DNA of 62,208 nt from Micavibrio sp. (GTDB lineage: Bacteria > Pseudomonadota > Alphaproteobacteria > Micavibrionales > Micavibrionaceae), in contig NZAJ01000060.1 in assembly GCA_002687495.1 (NCBI GenBank), positions 1-62,208 of the forward strand, written 5' to 3'. This document shows positions 60,855 through 62,208 of the stretch, one piece after another. A model generated the notes under the pieces. It ran no database searches. It saw only the letters and a list, made by a program, of their open reading frames with translations, and was not told the DNA's origin. A program made the position numbers and the translations under genes. Within the stretch, counting starts at the first letter, position 1. Every line of letters starts with the position of its first letter.

Positions 60855-62207
60855 ATGCAAAAGACGGCTCAAACGCCGACAATTTTTGCGCTTGCCTCTG
60901 CACATGGTCGTGCTGGGGTGTCAGTCGTGCGCGTGTCTGGGCCTAGTAGCTGGGATAGCTTGAAGGTTATGGCTGCAGGCGAATATAAGCCCCGTACAGC
61001 GTCTTTACGCCGTTTGATACATCCTGATTCACGTGAAACATTAGACGAGGCTCTGGTGCTTCCATTTAAAGGCCCGCATAGCTATACGGGTGAAGATACG
61101 GTTGAATATCACCTACATGGTGGGCGCGCCGTTGTGGATTCAGTCTTAGGATTTCTGGCCTCTCAGCCGTCTCATCGCATGGCGGAACCAGGTGAGTTTA
61201 CGCGTAGAGCCTTTGAAAATGGCAAGATGGATTTAACCGAAGCGGAAGCTGTAGCGGATTTGATAGATGCTGAAACTTCAGCGCAAAAAGCGCAGGCTTT
61301 ACAGCAGATGGGCGGGGCTTTGGCTAAGCTTTATGATGGCTGGAGTGAGCGTTTGAAAAAGATACTTGCGCATATGGAAGCTGATATTGAGTTTCCTGAT
61401 GAAGATTTGCCTGAAGGGATTGCGCCGGATTTACTCAAAGATATAGAGGATCTGCTTGATGATATTAGCCTTCATTTAAATGATAATCGTCGTGGTGAGC
61501 GTTTAAGAGACGGTATTCATATCGCTATAGTTGGTGCGCCAAATGCTGGTAAATCGTCTTTGGTGAATGCGCTTGCGCAAAGAGATGTTGCTATTATCTC
61601 TGATCTGGCCGGAACAACGCGTGATGTGATTGAGGTGCATCTTGATATTGGCGGTTATCCTGTGATTATGGCGGATACTGCAGGATTGCGTCCGGATCAA
61701 ATTGGGCAGAGCGGTCAAGAGCGCATTGAAAGTGAGGGGATTCGCCGCGCCCTTAAGCGCGCGGAAGAGGCTGATATCGTCGTATTGTTATTTGACGGCA
61801 GTGCCAATGATATTGATGCACATACATTAAACCTCATCGATGAGCGTTCTTTATTGGTGATGAATAAAGTCGATATTAGCTCGGATAGTGATGGCAGTAT
61901 TATTGATGGCGCTTTGTTAATTTCTGCGAAGAATGGGCAGGGGCTTGATAAGTTTTTAGAAACGCTTTTAGAAAAGATAAAGATGATGATGATTTCACGT
62001 GAAATGCCGTCTTTAACACGTAAGCGCCATCGCCTGTATATAGAAGAGGTTTATGAAGCGTTAGAGCGTATATCACAAGCTGAATTGCCGGAATTAATAG
62101 CAGAAGATGTGCGTATGGCGATTAGGGCTTTGGGGCGCATTACGGGCCGGGTCGATGTTGAAGATCTATTGGATGTGATATTTAGGGATTTTTGTATCGG
62201 TAAATAG
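60855..62207 (+). CDS. mnmE: tRNA modification GTPase MnmE
   Basis: 450 aa, complete. N-terminal tetrahydrofolate-binding domain (ALASAHGRAGVSVVRVSG), a helical domain, and a G domain at about 220-375 with GAPNAGKSSLVNALA (G1), DTAG and NKVD. The C-terminal FCIGK carries the catalytic cysteine. With MnmG it makes cmnm5 at wobble uridine of tRNAs. Two parS-like palindromes lie inside the coding sequence. mnmG, rsmG, parA and parB commonly follow in alphaproteobacteria, beyond this window. Confidence 0.97.
   Translation: MQKTAQTPTIFALASAHGRAGVSVVRVSGPSSWDSLKVMAAGEYKPRTASLRRLIHPDSRETLDEALVLPFKGPHSYTGEDTVEYHLHGGRAVVDSVLGFLASQPSHRMAEPGEFTRRAFENGKMDLTEAEAVADLIDAETSAQKAQALQQMGGALAKLYDGWSERLKKILAHMEADIEFPDEDLPEGIAPDLLKDIEDLLDDISLHLNDNRRGERLRDGIHIAIVGAPNAGKSSLVNALAQRDVAIISDLAGTTRDVIEVHLDIGGYPVIMADTAGLRPDQIGQSGQERIESEGIRRALKRAEEADIVVLLFDGSANDIDAHTLNLIDERSLLVMNKVDISSDSDGSIIDGALLISAKNGQGLDKFLETLLEKIKMMMISREMPSLTRKRHRLYIEEVYEALERISQAELPELIAEDVRMAIRALGRITGRVDVEDLLDVIFRDFCIGK
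61025..61040. promoter_or_regulatory. parS-like ParB-binding site 3
   Basis: TGATTCACGTGAAACA, a 16-bp exact copy of site 1 and one base off the parS consensus, inside mnmE (codons for D-S-R-E-T). Confidence 0.8.
61991..62006. promoter_or_regulatory. parS-like site 4
   Basis: A perfect 12-bp core TTTCACGTGAAA with less conserved flanks, inside mnmE near its 3' end (codons include S-R-E). Confidence 0.7.
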
Positions 62208-62208
62208 A

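Noticed and set aside
1-62208. CRISPR arrays or insertion sequences
   Set aside because: No regularly spaced direct repeats with unique spacers, and no transposase. The only integrase belongs to the tRNA-Gly element.

Overview
The window looks like chromosomal DNA from a free-living, motile alphaproteobacterium of moderate to low GC (low-to-mid 40s percent by eye). Supporting signs are a Caulobacter-type STAS/cheY/cheA order, rpsF-rpsR-rplI followed by dnaB and alr, a leucine-rich leader peptide in front of leuA, a DUF6489 gene beside mnmE, and ParB-binding parS-like sites near recF and mnmE. A Micavibrio-like predator or an environmental Rhodospirillales relative would fit, but the sequence alone does not settle the genus. 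The parS cluster and recF suggest that the right end lies near the replication origin.

Layout. 1-1.7 kb: start of a chemotaxis operon on the minus strand (cheA runs off the edge). 2.0-2.4 kb: a DUF423 membrane protein gene. 2.36-8.33 kb: a 5.9-kb integrative element inserted in a tRNA-Gly(GCC) gene. It has a 49-bp direct repeat (attL/attR), a tyrosine integrase at one end, an AlpA-like excisionase at the other, GTGGGGA repeats near both ends, four small exported or membrane proteins, and a protein with family A/T7-RNA-polymerase-like palm motifs. 8.4-15.1 kb: housekeeping genes, mostly plus strand (deacylase, CnoX, LON-like protein, Trm112, attenuated leuA, rpoZ, aldo/keto reductase). 15.1-24.1 kb: envelope and replication genes, mostly minus strand (PBP1A, MlaFE, a VanX-like peptidase on plus, alr, dnaB, rplI-rpsR-rpsF). 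24.5-30.1 kb: an unknown protein, a diguanylate cyclase, tRNA-Ala(GGC), MscS, a Bax-inhibitor-1 protein and a FIST sensor protein.

30.1-55.7 kb: the centrepiece, a type IVB (Dot/Icm-like) secretion locus. Recognisable parts, in order, are a DsbG-like thiol protein, an NPMxMFASKPQE-repeat protein, a lytic transglycosylase, DotD, DotC, DotB, IcmT, a TcpQ-domain protein, a divergent block of four paralogous exported proteins, DotI, DotH, DotG, a DotF/TraP-like protein, a fusion of three IcmD-like modules to an IcmC-like domain, a stand-alone IcmD, DotN, the DotO ATPase and an unknown bitopic protein. From memory the order follows the IncI plasmid tra operon (traH-I-J-K ... M-N-O-P-Q-R-T-U) rather than the split Legionella loci. 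No relaxase, DotL, DotM, DotA or IcmS/W is seen, so they must lie elsewhere or be missing.

55.7-62.2 kb: recF, a small membrane protein, a P-loop kinase, hisC with an IMPase-family phosphatase, a short exported protein, a DUF6489 protein and mnmE, with four parS-like palindromes dispersed among them.

The most novel-looking items are the four-paralog block inside the secretion locus, the IcmD-IcmC fusion, and the small tRNA-Gly element carrying the polymerase-like protein.
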